From Spirochaetes bacterium RBG_16_49_21 (GTDB taxonomy: Bacteria; Spirochaetota; UBA4802; UBA5550): a stretch of 64,000 bases of DNA. The number at the start of each line of letters is the position of its first letter. Position 1 is the stretch's first letter. Below the pieces are notes generated by a model that searched no databases, was not told the origin of the DNA, and saw only the letters and a program-made list of their open reading frames with translations. Positions 1 through 7,309 of this stretch are shown here, one piece after another. Location: NCBI GenBank assembly GCA_001829495.1, contig MIBJ01000068.1, forward strand, positions 55,755 to 119,754, written 5' to 3'. Both the position numbers and the translations under genes were made by a program.

Positions 1-607
1 GTCCCTGCCGCCGGGCCCGACCACGCTGCTTAAGATCCCCGACACGGTGAATTGCATGCCGTTGACCGAGCCGTCCCTGTTGGTCGCGACAATAACCACG
101 GCATCGCCCGTCTTGACGCGCATGCCCTGCGCCAAAAGCTCGGGCACCAGTATTTCCCCTCTTTTGAGAGAGTCGCTTCCCGCTGTTATCCTTTTTGTCA
201 GCAGCGGCGTTGTTTTATATTCTTTGTCGGGATACACGCCGTTTAAACGAATATTGGTCGTTTCCGCGAAATTGCTGAACATACCGGCGAACTTGATGCG
301 GTGAGAATATGCCTCCACCGCCCTGTTCTTTCGTAAAACCGTTTCAACTTGCATAAACTGCTCCATGCTCAGCGTGAGATTGAGCGGCAGATTTTCTATG
401 GAGGCGACGTATCCCTTTCGGTGGATCTGCGCGTGGCCCGAGCATCGAATCCGTGATCTGCCCGACAATCATGTTTTTAAACGATCCCGAGACGGCAACA
501 TAGACCACGACAAAAACGACCCCCAGGGTAATGAGGGACGACGTCAAAAGGGTCCGCCGTTTGTACCGTATCAGGTTGCGTACGGCAATTTTAATTATGC
601 TTCGCAT
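1..607 (-). pseudogene. FtsX/MacB-type ABC transporter permease, partial and frameshifted
   Basis: Membrane permease of a MacB/LolCE-like exporter; its partner ATPase lies just upstream and overlaps by 17 nt. The N-terminus starts [18 protein letters not shown], followed by one transmembrane segment (about residues 18-40), typical of the MacB periplasmic-core family. The start frame runs into unrelated sequence and a stop at 344. Shifting by one base near 435-440 (a GGCCC run) restores an open frame reading AQIHRKGYVAS and onward without a stop to the window edge. A single inserted base therefore breaks the gene. It may be a real mutation or a sequencing error. The 3' part lies outside the window. 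Confidence 0.75.
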
Positions 608-1325
608 GGGCTTTCCCCCTTTTCGTTTTTGCGCGCTTCTTTATCGTTTTCCTTTGTGTTATCAGGCCGTCCTCCAGCGAATATATGATTTCGGCCTCTC
701 CCACGATCTTCTGATCATGCGTGGAGAAAATAAACGAGGTCCCGAATTCGTCCCTCATCTTTCTCATGATCGCTATGACGCGGTACGCGGTGTCATGATC
801 GAGGTTCGCCGTGGGCTCGTCCGCCAGCACGATCTTCGGATTCGTCGCCAGGGCTCGGGCGATGGCAACCCGCTGCTTCTGCCCGCCGGATATCTGGTCC
901 GGATACTTCCCCTTCTGGTCTTCCATGCCGACTTCGGCGATGAGCCTTCTCACGCGCTCCCTCCTCCTGGCGGGCGGAATGTTCTGAACCATCATCAGGG
1001 GGTATTCGATGTTCTCAAAGACTGTCAGAACCGGTATCAGGTTAAAATCCTGAAAAATGAAACCTATCCGCTCGCCGCGAAACGCCGCCCGCTCCCTTCT
1101 GGTGAGCTTCGATATGTCGGTTCCCTCGATTATGACGCTGCCTCCGGTGGGCACGTCGAGGCATCCGAGAATGTTCAGCAAGGTCGTCTTTCCGCTTCCG
1201 GACGGCCCGATGAAGGAAATAAACGACGACGGGTCGATTGTGAAGGTCAGTCCCTTGAGCGCCGGCACGGTTATCTCTCCGGCCGTATAGTTCTTTTGCA
1301 CGTTATCGGCGGTAATAAGTTTCAT
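591..1325 (-). CDS. ABC transporter ATP-binding protein (LolD/MacB family)
   Basis: 244-residue cytoplasmic ATPase powering the adjacent permease, probably for lipoprotein, peptide or drug export across the cell envelope. Walker A is GPSGSGKT (residues 40-47), the Q-loop region is FQDFNLIP, the ABC signature is ISGGQ (145-149), Walker B is IVLADEP (165-171) and the switch His is in STHD. Length is normal for LolD/MacB-type ATPases. A Lys/Arg-rich tail follows the fold. The start codon of the permease lies within its last codons, so the two are translationally coupled. Substrate is not deducible. Confidence 0.92.
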   Translation of the reverse strand: MKLITADNVQKNYTAGEITVPALKGLTFTIDPSSFISFIGPSGSGKTTLLNILGCLDVPTGGSVIIEGTDISKLTRRERAAFRGERIGFIFQDFNLIPVLTVFENIEYPLMMVQNIPPARRRERVRRLIAEVGMEDQKGKYPDQISGGQKQRVAIARALATNPKIVLADEPTANLDHDTAYRVIAIMRKMRDEFGTSFIFSTHDQKIVGEAEIIYSLEDGLITQRKTIKKRAKTKRGKAHAKHN

Positions 1326-1372
1326 AATCTCTCCCGTTAGAGCGGCTTACAGCCTGCGCTTTCATACTTTTC

Positions 1373-2044
1373 TCATTTGCTTTGGTTCCTGAGGCGCTCC
1401 ATAATCTCCTTCGCTCTTTTTACCGCTTCCTGTTCTTTTTCATCAGACGGCACGCACCATGGTTGGGTGACCTGCCATGTCAGCGAACCGGAGAGAGGGG
1501 GTTCCGGGTAAGCGCCGGCATCATGCACCGTGTAGCCCATGAATTCCACGGGATTCTCCTGGAAGCATGACCATACCGCCTTTCGCATGATTTCCGGGTC
1601 GCCCTGAAACTGGAGATCGATGAGCATCACCTGTTTTCTGAACCGCTCGATGAATTCCGCCGGAACATTGTACAGGAACGGATGAAGGGCGTCGGTGCCG
1701 ATGATCTTCTTCTTTTCGTCGACGCCATTTGCCATAAGGGCCTTTAGCGCTTGTCCGGTCTGATGGCCCTCGGATTCCGGTCCGCCAAGAATTAAATATC
1801 TGATATTCGGATTGGCCACGACGTTGCAGATAATTTTTTCGAAGCCGATATTGGGCGTCTGCAGCGTGCCGGAGAGGGCAGCGCCGCTTTCCGCGCCAGC
1901 ACGGACCAGGCGCTCGATCTCAGGCGGGATTTTATCCGCATCGGTGTTGAGGATGATCGCAACCGCGACCGGGGAAAAATCGTTTCCCCGGATGTACCTC
2001 CCCTCTTCCGGGGGATAATCGGGATGCGGCTTTACTTTTAACAT
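1373..2044 (-). CDS. MtrA-like corrinoid protein (tetrahydromethanopterin S-methyltransferase subunit A family)
   Basis: 223-residue soluble protein resembling the cytoplasmic domain of archaeal MtrA, the cobamide-carrying subunit of the methanogen methyltransferase. Recognisable blocks are YPPEEGRYIRGNDFSPVAVA near the N-terminus, GTLQTPNIGFEKIICNVV (59-76), NIRYLILGGPE (80-90) and GHQTGQALKAL (93-103); H94 aligns with the histidine implicated in cobamide binding. No C-terminal membrane anchor is seen, unlike archaeal MtrA. It is the last gene of the arsenic operon, 2 nt after acr3. A role as a methyl carrier in arsenical metabolism is inference; the reaction is unknown. Confidence 0.8.
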   Translation of the reverse strand: MLKVKPHPDYPPEEGRYIRGNDFSPVAVAIILNTDADKIPPEIERLVRAGAESGAALSGTLQTPNIGFEKIICNVVANPNIRYLILGGPESEGHQTGQALKALMANGVDEKKKIIGTDALHPFLYNVPAEFIERFRKQVMLIDLQFQGDPEIMRKAVWSCFQENPVEFMGYTVHDAGAYPEPPLSGSLTWQVTQPWCVPSDEKEQEAVKRAKEIMERLRNQSK

Positions 2045-2046
2045 GG

Positions 2047-3090
2047 TTATGAAAAAAATCTCCTCCTGAAAAAAAGCGCCACGTTCACAAGCCCGATAAG
2101 CACCGGCACCTCCACCAGGGGCCCTATGACCGCGGCAAAGGCAACTCCGGAACCGATGCCGAAAACCGCGACCGCGACCGCGATGGCAAGCTCGAAGTTA
2201 TTACTCGCGGCAGTGAACGATAGCGTCGCGGAAACGCAGTAGTCCGCGCCTATTTTTTTGCTCATGTAAAAGCTCAGCAAAAACATGACCACAAAATAGA
2301 TGAGAAGCGGTATGGCGATCCGTACGACATCGAGCGGTATCTTTACAATGTACTCGCCCTTCAGGCTGAACATGACCAGGATCGTAAAGAGAAGCGCGAT
2401 TAGGGTCATGGGGCTGATCTTCGGGACGAACCTCGTCTGGTACCATTCCTTGTTTTTAAGCTTGATAAGCGCGAAACGGGTTATTATGCCTGCAATAAAC
2501 GGTATGCCTAGGTAGATGAACACGCTTTCTGCTATCTGGCCGATCGTTACGTCCACCAGTACGCCCCTCAGGCCGAAAAGCGGAGGGAGCACGGTTATGA
2601 AAAACCAGGCATACACGCTGAAAAAGAGCACCTGGAATATGCTGTTGAAGGCCACGAGCCCGGCCGCGTATTCAGCGTCACCGCAGGCCAGGTCGTTCCA
2701 CACGATTACCATGGCGATGCACCGCGCCAGGCCGATCATGATAAGGCCCACCATGTATTCCGGATATCCGGCGAGGAACAGGATCGCGAGGAAAAACATG
2801 AGCACCGGGCCGATGACCCAGTTCTGAACAAGGGAGAGCCCGAGGACCTTCCAGTTTTTAAACACGTCGCCCAGCTCTTCGTATTTGACCTTGGCCAGGG
2901 GAGGATACATCATGAGAATGAGGCCGATGGCAATGGGAATGTTGGTAGTGCCGACCTGAAACCGGTTCCAGAACCCTGCCACGCCCGGATAGAAATAGCC
3001 CATGCCCACGCCAATGGCCATAGCCAGGAATATCCAGAGGGTGAGAAACCGGTCGATAAAAGATAGCTTTTTACCTTTCGCTTCAGACAT
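2047..3090 (-). CDS. acr3: Acr3-type arsenite efflux permease
   Basis: 347-residue inner-membrane protein with about ten hydrophobic segments. It exports As(III) (and possibly Sb(III)) driven by the proton-motive force. Family hallmarks are the N-terminal [19 protein letters not shown], the NWVIGP helix, and the conserved cysteine block [18 protein letters not shown], whose first Cys is essential in characterised Acr3 proteins. It lies between CcdA and the MtrA-like gene in an operon headed by arsR, with near-zero spacing to the MtrA-like gene. Expression is probably controlled by ArsR at the upstream operators. Confidence 0.93.
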   Translation of the reverse strand: MSEAKGKKLSFIDRFLTLWIFLAMAIGVGMGYFYPGVAGFWNRFQVGTTNIPIAIGLILMMYPPLAKVKYEELGDVFKNWKVLGLSLVQNWVIGPVLMFFLAILFLAGYPEYMVGLIMIGLARCIAMVIVWNDLACGDAEYAAGLVAFNSIFQVLFFSVYAWFFITVLPPLFGLRGVLVDVTIGQIAESVFIYLGIPFIAGIITRFALIKLKNKEWYQTRFVPKISPMTLIALLFTILVMFSLKGEYIVKIPLDVVRIAIPLLIYFVVMFLLSFYMSKKIGADYCVSATLSFTAASNNFELAIAVAVAVFGIGSGVAFAAVIGPLVEVPVLIGLVNVALFFRRRFFS

Positions 3091-3150
3091 GACAGCCTCC
3101 TCAAAAGTAAAAATTTATGGCCTGACCAATATTGTGCCCTTCCTTAATCC

Positions 3151-3852
3151 TCACGGTAAAAAAACAAGATATAGTCCGCCCAGGATCACGAGCACACCGC
3201 AGGCTTTTTTGAGAATGACCGCGCCCCGCGATTTTTCGTTCCAGTTAAGATACCGTTGAACTACCTCGGTGAAGGTGCCCGCGAGCACTATGACCGAGCA
3301 ATGCCCCGCCGCGTAAGCCAAGATGAGGGATATCGCGAAGACGACTTTCGTGTGCGCTACGCTGAACACAATGCCGAGCATGGGCGCCATGTAGGCGAAG
3401 GTGCAGGGCCCGAGAGCGATGCCGAAGACGAGGCCCAGAATGAGCGCAGCGAAAAGGCCCTTTTTCTTAAAATTCGGATTGGCGCTCCTTTCAAGAAAAG
3501 GCAGAGGAATGACGCCCAACAGGTGGAGCCCGACAATGAAAAATACTACAGCCACGATATAGTTGCCCCATCCGCCGATATCGCCCATCATGCGGCCCAT
3601 GAGGCCGGTGATGAGGCCGATAATGCCGATGGTAACAAGAATTCCGACGGCGAACAGGAGCGCCAGAATAAAGGCCCGTTTCGTACTCATGCTTCCCTGC
3701 TCGTCGATGAACCCGATGATGAGGGGTATACTCGCCAGATGGCAGGGCGAGAGCAGGATGCCCGCGATCCCCCAGAGGAAGGAGCCTGCCAGGGCGATGC
3801 CCGGCGAGGACGAGAGCATGGCGCTCATTGCGTTGAAAAAATCGGCAAGCAT
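3151..3852 (-). CDS. CcdA/DsbD-like transmembrane thiol transporter
   Basis: 233-residue protein with six predicted membrane helices that carries reducing equivalents from cytoplasmic thioredoxin across the membrane. The two redox cysteines typical of CcdA are present in SPCHLASIP (helix 1) and GPCTFAYMAP (helix 4), plus a further Cys in GHCSV. The start overlaps the stop of the thioredoxin gene, so the two are co-translated. With that partner it forms a CcdA-thioredoxin relay inside the arsenic operon, presumably keeping extracytoplasmic thiols reduced during arsenical handling. A role in cytochrome maturation is less likely because no ccm or res genes are nearby. Confidence 0.87.
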   Translation of the reverse strand: MLADFFNAMSAMLSSSPGIALAGSFLWGIAGILLSPCHLASIPLIIGFIDEQGSMSTKRAFILALLFAVGILVTIGIIGLITGLMGRMMGDIGGWGNYIVAVVFFIVGLHLLGVIPLPFLERSANPNFKKKGLFAALILGLVFGIALGPCTFAYMAPMLGIVFSVAHTKVVFAISLILAYAAGHCSVIVLAGTFTEVVQRYLNWNEKSRGAVILKKACGVLVILGGLYLVFLP

Positions 3853-4370
3853 CAGCGGACGCCTCCTTTTTCAAGCACCTGCTCCAACTCCTCAAAGGGG
3901 AAGTATCCGAGGTGCCGAAAATACTCCTTCCCGTTCCGGTCAAGGAAGACCTGGGTGGGTATAGCCTGTATACCGTATTTCTGGCCGTAGGGCCTTCCTT
4001 CCGGGGTCCAGATATCGTAAAATATTACCTTGACCCGGCTTCCGTATTTTTGCTCGATTCGCCGCATCACCGGCTGCATCATTCTGCAGGGGATGCAGTT
4101 GACTGAGCCGATTTCGATAAACGTCACCATGACGCCCGGTGCGGCGCCTTTTGTGTCCCCGTGCCCGGTATTTTCATGTTTGGTCGAATTCTCGTCCACC
4201 GCCGCCGGGCCGGTCGGAGCCTTTTCCCCGCCGCAGCCGAAAACGCCGCCGAAAAAAGCGAGAGGAAGCGTCAATGCGCCGCTTTCGCAAGGGCAGTTTC
4301 GCGCCCTGCCCCAGATCATCGCTGCGGCAGCGATCACAGCGAGAATTATAAGCCTTTTAGCGAGCTTCAT
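3852..4370 (-). CDS. Membrane-anchored thioredoxin-family protein
   Basis: 172 residues from the chosen ATG, which has a strong GGAGGAGA ribosome site; a longer reading frame to 4439 overlaps the broken DGC gene and is unlikely. Residues 8-21 form a membrane segment. A second hydrophobic stretch (33-46) ends in FGC and could be a lipobox. The thioredoxin fold carries CxxC = C92-I-P-C95 and the cis-proline block AIPTQVF, followed by a typical DRNGKE strand. It is probably the extracytoplasmic partner of the adjacent CcdA protein. A link to arsenic detoxification is inferred from the operon. Confidence 0.85.
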   Translation of the reverse strand: MKLAKRLIILAVIAAAAMIWGRARNCPCESGALTLPLAFFGGVFGCGGEKAPTGPAAVDENSTKHENTGHGDTKGAAPGVMVTFIEIGSVNCIPCRMMQPVMRRIEQKYGSRVKVIFYDIWTPEGRPYGQKYGIQAIPTQVFLDRNGKEYFRHLGYFPFEELEQVLEKGGVR

Positions 4371-4387
4371 GCGCGTATCTCCTCCCC

Positions 4388-4599
4388 CTACACGACGCCG
4401 ACACGTTTCAAGTTCTTCCGCGCGCATGCAATGGGACACCCGTCCAGGTGATGTTCACTTCCACTCCCGCAAGACAGGTCTTTTGCGCGAAGCCTTCCTT
4501 CCATAGTTTCCGCATCGCCCTATCTGCCAGTTCCCCCACGTCAGCCGCGCCTGAACATGAATACAAAAGTCTAACTCCTTCGTAACAGCAATCAGCCAT
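4388..4599 (-). pseudogene. Decayed DGC-domain putative zinc-binding protein
   Basis: The start (MADCCYEGVRLLYSCSGAAD, then LADRAMRKLWKEGFAQKTCLAG) matches the DGC zinc-protein family often found in arsenic operons. After CLAG the frame loses similarity and stops at 4408. In another frame the same DNA encodes DGCPIACARKNLKRVGVV then a stop at 4388, the C-terminal Cys motif of the family. The middle of the protein, roughly a few dozen residues, is missing at the joint. The simplest reading is a frame-disrupting internal deletion, leaving an inactive gene between the permease and thioredoxin genes. Confidence 0.7.
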
Positions 4600-4627
4600 G
4601 ATTCTTCCCCATAAAATAATTTTAGTT

Positions 4628-5728
4628 TTAATAAATCAGATTAAACACATATCCTACGATCATGATGCCGACGGCGACGACACTGACGAATATGAAAATT
4701 AAGGGCAATTTAAGTACTTTTTTCAATATAATCATCTCCGGCAGTGAGAGACCTATGACCGACATCATAAAGGCAAGGGTGGTTCCGAGCGAGGCCCCCT
4801 TTTCAAGAAGGGCCTGAACGACCGGAATGATGCCCGCCGCGTTAGAGTACATGGGCACGCCGATAATGACCGCCAGTGGAATTGACCACCACGCCGATTT
4901 GCCCATGATGGACGCCATGAAATTCTCCGGCACATAGCCGTGAATGCCTGCGCCGACGCCGATCCCGATCACTATATAAATCCAGACCTTTGATACAATC
5001 TCAATAACTGCGACATATCCGGCCTGAATCCTTTCGGTAAAAGTCGTTTTTCTTTCTTCTATTTCAAGTTTGCCCGCTTTTATTTCATGTACCCATTCTT
5101 CGACAAAGCGTTGGACTTTAAGCTTACCAATGATCCAGCCGGAGAAAATTGCGATAATAAGGCCGGTGGAGGCATATAAGAAGGCGGTTTGCCAGCCGAA
5201 AAGGCCGAAGAGGAGCACGAGAGCGACCTCATTAATCATAGGGGCGGCCACCAAAAAAGAGAAGGTGACGCCCAGGGGGATTCCGCTTTCCATGAAGCCC
5301 AGGAATAGCGGTATCGCAGAACAGGTACAGAAGGGCGTTACGATCCCGAGCGTGCTCGCCATGATATTCCCGACGAGCAGGGGCTTTCCTTCGAGGGCCC
5401 TGCGTGTTTTTTCAGGTGAAAAATAAGAGCGGATGATCCCGACGATGAATACAATGAACGTCAGAAGAATAAGCACCTTGGGAACTTCAAACATAAAAAA
5501 GCGGATCGCCTCGGTGAGATGGGAATTTTTATCCATACCCAGCATGGAATACATGATATAGTTGACGCCGCTTTCAAGAAAAATATAAAGAACGATCCCG
5601 ATGGGAGCGAGCAGCAGCGGTAATACAGTCCTGATTTTAATATTTTTCCTCCCGGTTTGCGGGACCGCATTTAAGTCTATATTATTTTGAACATAATATT
5701 CATTCATGAATAAATTCCCGGTGTTCAT
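4628..5728 (-). CDS. arsP: ArsP/YraQ-type permease (DUF318)
   Basis: 366-residue polytopic membrane protein of the ArsP_1 family, whose characterised members export trivalent organoarsenicals such as methylarsenite. The signature TPFCTCSAIPLFLGF, with its two cysteines, is present, followed by GVTFSFLVAAPMINEVAL. A second family repeat reads GVPMYSNAAGIIPV near the C-terminus. A hydrophilic loop (about 205-235, EEWVHEIKAGKLEIEERK) separates the halves. It starts 4 nt after the small thioredoxin gene. An alternative ATG is at 5707; neither has a clear ribosome site. Because not all DUF318 proteins move arsenic, the symbol is a family assignment. Confidence 0.8.
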   Translation of the reverse strand: MNTGNLFMNEYYVQNNIDLNAVPQTGRKNIKIRTVLPLLLAPIGIVLYIFLESGVNYIMYSMLGMDKNSHLTEAIRFFMFEVPKVLILLTFIVFIVGIIRSYFSPEKTRRALEGKPLLVGNIMASTLGIVTPFCTCSAIPLFLGFMESGIPLGVTFSFLVAAPMINEVALVLLFGLFGWQTAFLYASTGLIIAIFSGWIIGKLKVQRFVEEWVHEIKAGKLEIEERKTTFTERIQAGYVAVIEIVSKVWIYIVIGIGVGAGIHGYVPENFMASIMGKSAWWSIPLAVIIGVPMYSNAAGIIPVVQALLEKGASLGTTLAFMMSVIGLSLPEMIILKKVLKLPLIFIFVSVVAVGIMIVGYVFNLIY

Positions 5729-5732
5729 TGTA

Positions 5733-5978
5733 TCAGGTCGGTTGCCCGACGCTGATCCATTTTTTTATTTCATCTTTGGCCGGAAGTTTCCCCGCAACCT
5801 TCACCACGCCGTCAACTACAAGGGCTGGGGTTGCCATAACACCATAGTTCATGGTGGACTGTATGTCAGTGACGTGATTTATATGGGCTTCTATGCCCGT
5901 TTCATGAACCGCCTCTCTGGTCAAGGCTTCCAGCTTGTGGCACTTGGCGCAACCGCTGCCTAATATCTCGAGTAACAT
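5733..5978 (-). CDS. Small thioredoxin-like disulfide protein (redox-active disulfide protein 2 family)
   Basis: 81-residue single-domain thioredoxin-like protein with redox motif C10-A-K-C13 after LLEILGSGC and the cis-Pro block ATPALVVDG. The size and sequence match the small archaeal/bacterial thioredoxins frequently encoded beside ArsP-type permeases. A strong AAGGAG ribosome site precedes the ATG. It is the first gene after arsR and stops 4 nt before the permease. Likely cytoplasmic, it may reduce or hand thiols to the permease; this is inference from gene context. Confidence 0.88.
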   Translation of the reverse strand: MLLEILGSGCAKCHKLEALTREAVHETGIEAHINHVTDIQSTMNYGVMATPALVVDGVVKVAGKLPAKDEIKKWISVGQPT

Positions 5979-6002
5979 AATTTGTTCTCCTTAAATTATT
6001 TT

Positions 6003-6020
6003 ATTCATTATGCAATGAAT
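6003..6020. promoter_or_regulatory. Inverted repeat in leader of the ars structural genes
   Basis: ATTCATT and AATGAAT form 7-bp arms around ATGC, about 25 nt upstream of the small thioredoxin start on the minus strand. It could be a regulator site or an mRNA hairpin. AT-rich sequence makes chance occurrence possible. Confidence 0.3.
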
Positions 6021-6084
6021 CGCATTCCTTAATTAATATTAATTATCTTTTCTCCTCTCAATACGGGCACACTATTAGTTTTAT

Positions 6085-6110
6085 AATATTTGAAAAAATT
6101 GCCAAATATT
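6085..6110. promoter_or_regulatory. Candidate ArsR operator for the ars structural genes
   Basis: AATATTTG and CAAATATT form an inverted repeat with a 10-nt spacer, just downstream of arsR and upstream of the thioredoxin-permease genes. It contains the 12-mer ATTGCCAAATAT (6098-6109), whose reverse complement ATATTTGGCAAT occurs at 6481-6492 over the arsR promoter. A shared 12-mer at both ends of arsR suggests that one repressor acts at two operators. Confidence 0.55.
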
Positions 6111-6122
6111 ACAAACAAATAA

Positions 6123-6482
6123 TCACCGTTTCGTTTTACAGGCCAAAAGTATCTCACCCTGCTGCCTCGCGTTTGACTCAATGACATCCTCCAAACAGCC
6201 GAAAAATCCGAGGATACAGGGCGTCCGTAAATAATAAAAAATATTGTTCCCCGATCTCTTGTCGCCGATCAGGCCCGCGTTTTTCAGCACCGAAAGATGC
6301 TTCGAGACCGTTGATACGTCCGCTCCGATCATGTCGGTGAGATCGTTCACGCACCGCTCTCCCTTCTCGAGCTCTTCGATGATAAAGAGCCGCGAGGGAT
6401 GGGCAATGGCTTTTATGATCTTAGCCCGCGCCTCGTACTGCATCTTTTGCGTCGCCGTAAGCTGGCTTTTTAATATTTTCAT
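6123..6482 (-). CDS. arsR: ArsR-family metalloregulator
   Basis: 119-residue winged-helix repressor expected to release DNA on binding As(III)/Sb(III). The helix-turn-helix is DVSTVSKHLSVLKNAGLI (residues 55-72). The classic ELCVCDL site is reduced to ERCVNDL (single C44), but C-terminal cysteines C89 (TPC) and C96 (FFGC) plus C115 could form the metal site, as in ArsR proteins with relocated ligands. The ATG at 6482 is chosen because upstream candidates (TTG 6518, ATG 6512) lie inside the -35 element and spacer of the promoter. It heads the arsenic operon. Confidence 0.88.
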   Translation of the reverse strand: MKILKSQLTATQKMQYEARAKIIKAIAHPSRLFIIEELEKGERCVNDLTDMIGADVSTVSKHLSVLKNAGLIGDKRSGNNIFYYLRTPCILGFFGCLEDVIESNARQQGEILLACKTKR

Positions 6483-6518
6483 ATTTGGCAATATGGCAAA
6501 ATATCCAAACATTGTCAA
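6481..6518 (-). promoter_or_regulatory. arsR promoter and overlapping operator, leaderless arrangement
   Basis: Read on the minus strand, TTGACA (6513-6518) and CATATT (6490-6495) are separated by exactly 17 nt. Only 7 nt lie between the -10 and the arsR ATG (6482), so transcription would begin at or next to the start codon. The ATATTTGGCAAT motif shared with 6098-6109 covers the -10 and start region, a natural position for autorepression. Confidence 0.65.
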
Positions 6519-6545
6519 GGCATTTTTCAGATTTTTTTAACAGCC

Positions 6546-6577
6546 CCGTAAGGGCGCATCATGATGCGCCCTTACGG
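6546..6577. repeat. Perfect 32-bp palindrome, copy 1 of a GGGCGCA-type repeat
   Basis: CCGTAAGGGCGCATCA is followed directly by its reverse complement. The core GGGCGCAyCATGATGCGCCC recurs at 6997-7030 on the other side of the rubredoxin gene with different flanks, so this is a dispersed palindromic repeat family rather than a one-off terminator. It lies between the divergent arsR and rubredoxin genes. Confidence 0.7.
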
Positions 6578-6762
6578 CCACCGGGTATTTACGCACTGCA
6601 ATAAAAAAAATTATTTTAAAAAAATTTTTTGACATCACGGTCTTATTATCGTTATCATTGACTTTTTCTATGGCAGATTCCCGAAATATTTAACGTCTCC
6701 CGATGATCCGGATCAGTTGAATCGAAGGCGAAATACAACAAAAATACACAAAGGAGAAAATA

Positions 6763-6924
6763 ATGCAGAAATATCAATGCATGGTATGCGGCTATATCTA
6801 TGATCCGTCCGCGGGGGACCCGGACAGCGGCGTCAAGCCGGGCACCAAATTCGAAGACATACCCGACGACTGGGTGTGCCCCTTATGCGGAGCGCCGAAG
6901 AGCGATTTTGAGCCGGTCGATTGA
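6763..6924 (+). CDS. Rubredoxin
   Basis: 53-residue iron protein with both knuckles: C6-M-V-C9-G-Y and C39-P-L-C42-G, plus the invariant core [11 protein letters not shown] and W37. It is a small cytoplasmic electron carrier, most likely donating electrons to the superoxide reductase or ferritin encoded nearby. An AGGAG ribosome site lies 8 nt before the ATG. It stands alone between two palindromic repeats, facing away from arsR. It matches classical rubredoxins in length and has no extra domain. Confidence 0.96.
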   Translation: MQKYQCMVCGYIYDPSAGDPDSGVKPGTKFEDIPDDWVCPLCGAPKSDFEPVD

Positions 6925-6996
6925 TCCGATTTGCAATTCCGGAGAGAAAAAATATATCTGAGTTATATATTAGACGTGTTGCAAAACTAAATCAGC

Positions 6997-7030
6997 ACAG
7001 CAGGGGCGCACCATGATGCGCCCCTGCTGT
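6997..7030. repeat. Palindromic repeat, copy 2 of the GGGCGCA-type family
   Basis: Arms ACAGCAGGGGCGCA and TGCGCCCCTGCTGT (14 bp, perfect) flank CCATGA. The core matches copy 1 at 6546-6577 while the outer arms differ but remain self-complementary, showing compensatory change. It lies between rubredoxin and ferredoxin and may also act as a terminator or mRNA stem. Confidence 0.7.
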
Positions 7031-7048
7031 AGATAAAGAGGAGGATGC

Positions 7049-7234
7049 ATGAAAGCAAAAGTTGACCCGGATACCTGCACAGGATGTGAATTGTGCACCC
7101 AAACATGCCCTGAGGTCTTCAAAATGGAAGGGGATGTGGCGGTTGCGTATGTCAATCCGGTGCCCAAAGAGTATGAAGATCTGGCGAAACAGGCGGCTGA
7201 TGAGTGCCCCGTCGAAGCTATTTCGATTGAATAG
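7049..7234 (+). CDS. Single-cluster [4Fe-4S] ferredoxin
   Basis: 61-residue ferredoxin of the Thermotoga/Desulfovibrio monocluster type. Cluster ligands are C10-x2-C13-x2-C16 and the distal Cys in DECPVEAISIE; C20-P is also present. The cysteine that forms a disulfide in some relatives (YNCAKEA) is replaced (EDLAKQA), so no disulfide is expected. A GAGGA ribosome site lies upstream. It is probably a low-potential electron carrier for the neighbouring oxygen-defence or glycyl-radical enzymes. It converges on the bacterioferritin gene. Confidence 0.95.
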   Translation: MKAKVDPDTCTGCELCTQTCPEVFKMEGDVAVAYVNPVPKEYEDLAKQAADECPVEAISIE

Positions 7235-7263
7235 CTCGAAAACCCCTGGAGCTATGCAGTAAC

Positions 7264-7291
7264 CCCCCAACCCCGCCGGCGGGGTTGGGGG
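7264..7291. terminator. GC-rich hairpin between convergent ferredoxin and bacterioferritin genes
   Basis: A perfect 28-bp palindrome of CCCCCAACCCCGCC and its complement sits between two converging genes. It lacks a T tract on either side, so it may end transcription only inefficiently, protect mRNA ends, or be a dispersed repeat. Confidence 0.5.
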
Positions 7292-7309
7292 CGGATTTGT
7301 CAGGCACTC

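Noticed and set aside
531..1340. 269-codon plus-strand open frame
   Set aside because: It is the antisense of the intact ABC ATPase gene, which has all motifs.
3256..3990. 244-codon plus-strand open frame
   Set aside because: Antisense of the CcdA and thioredoxin genes; very charged with no domain.
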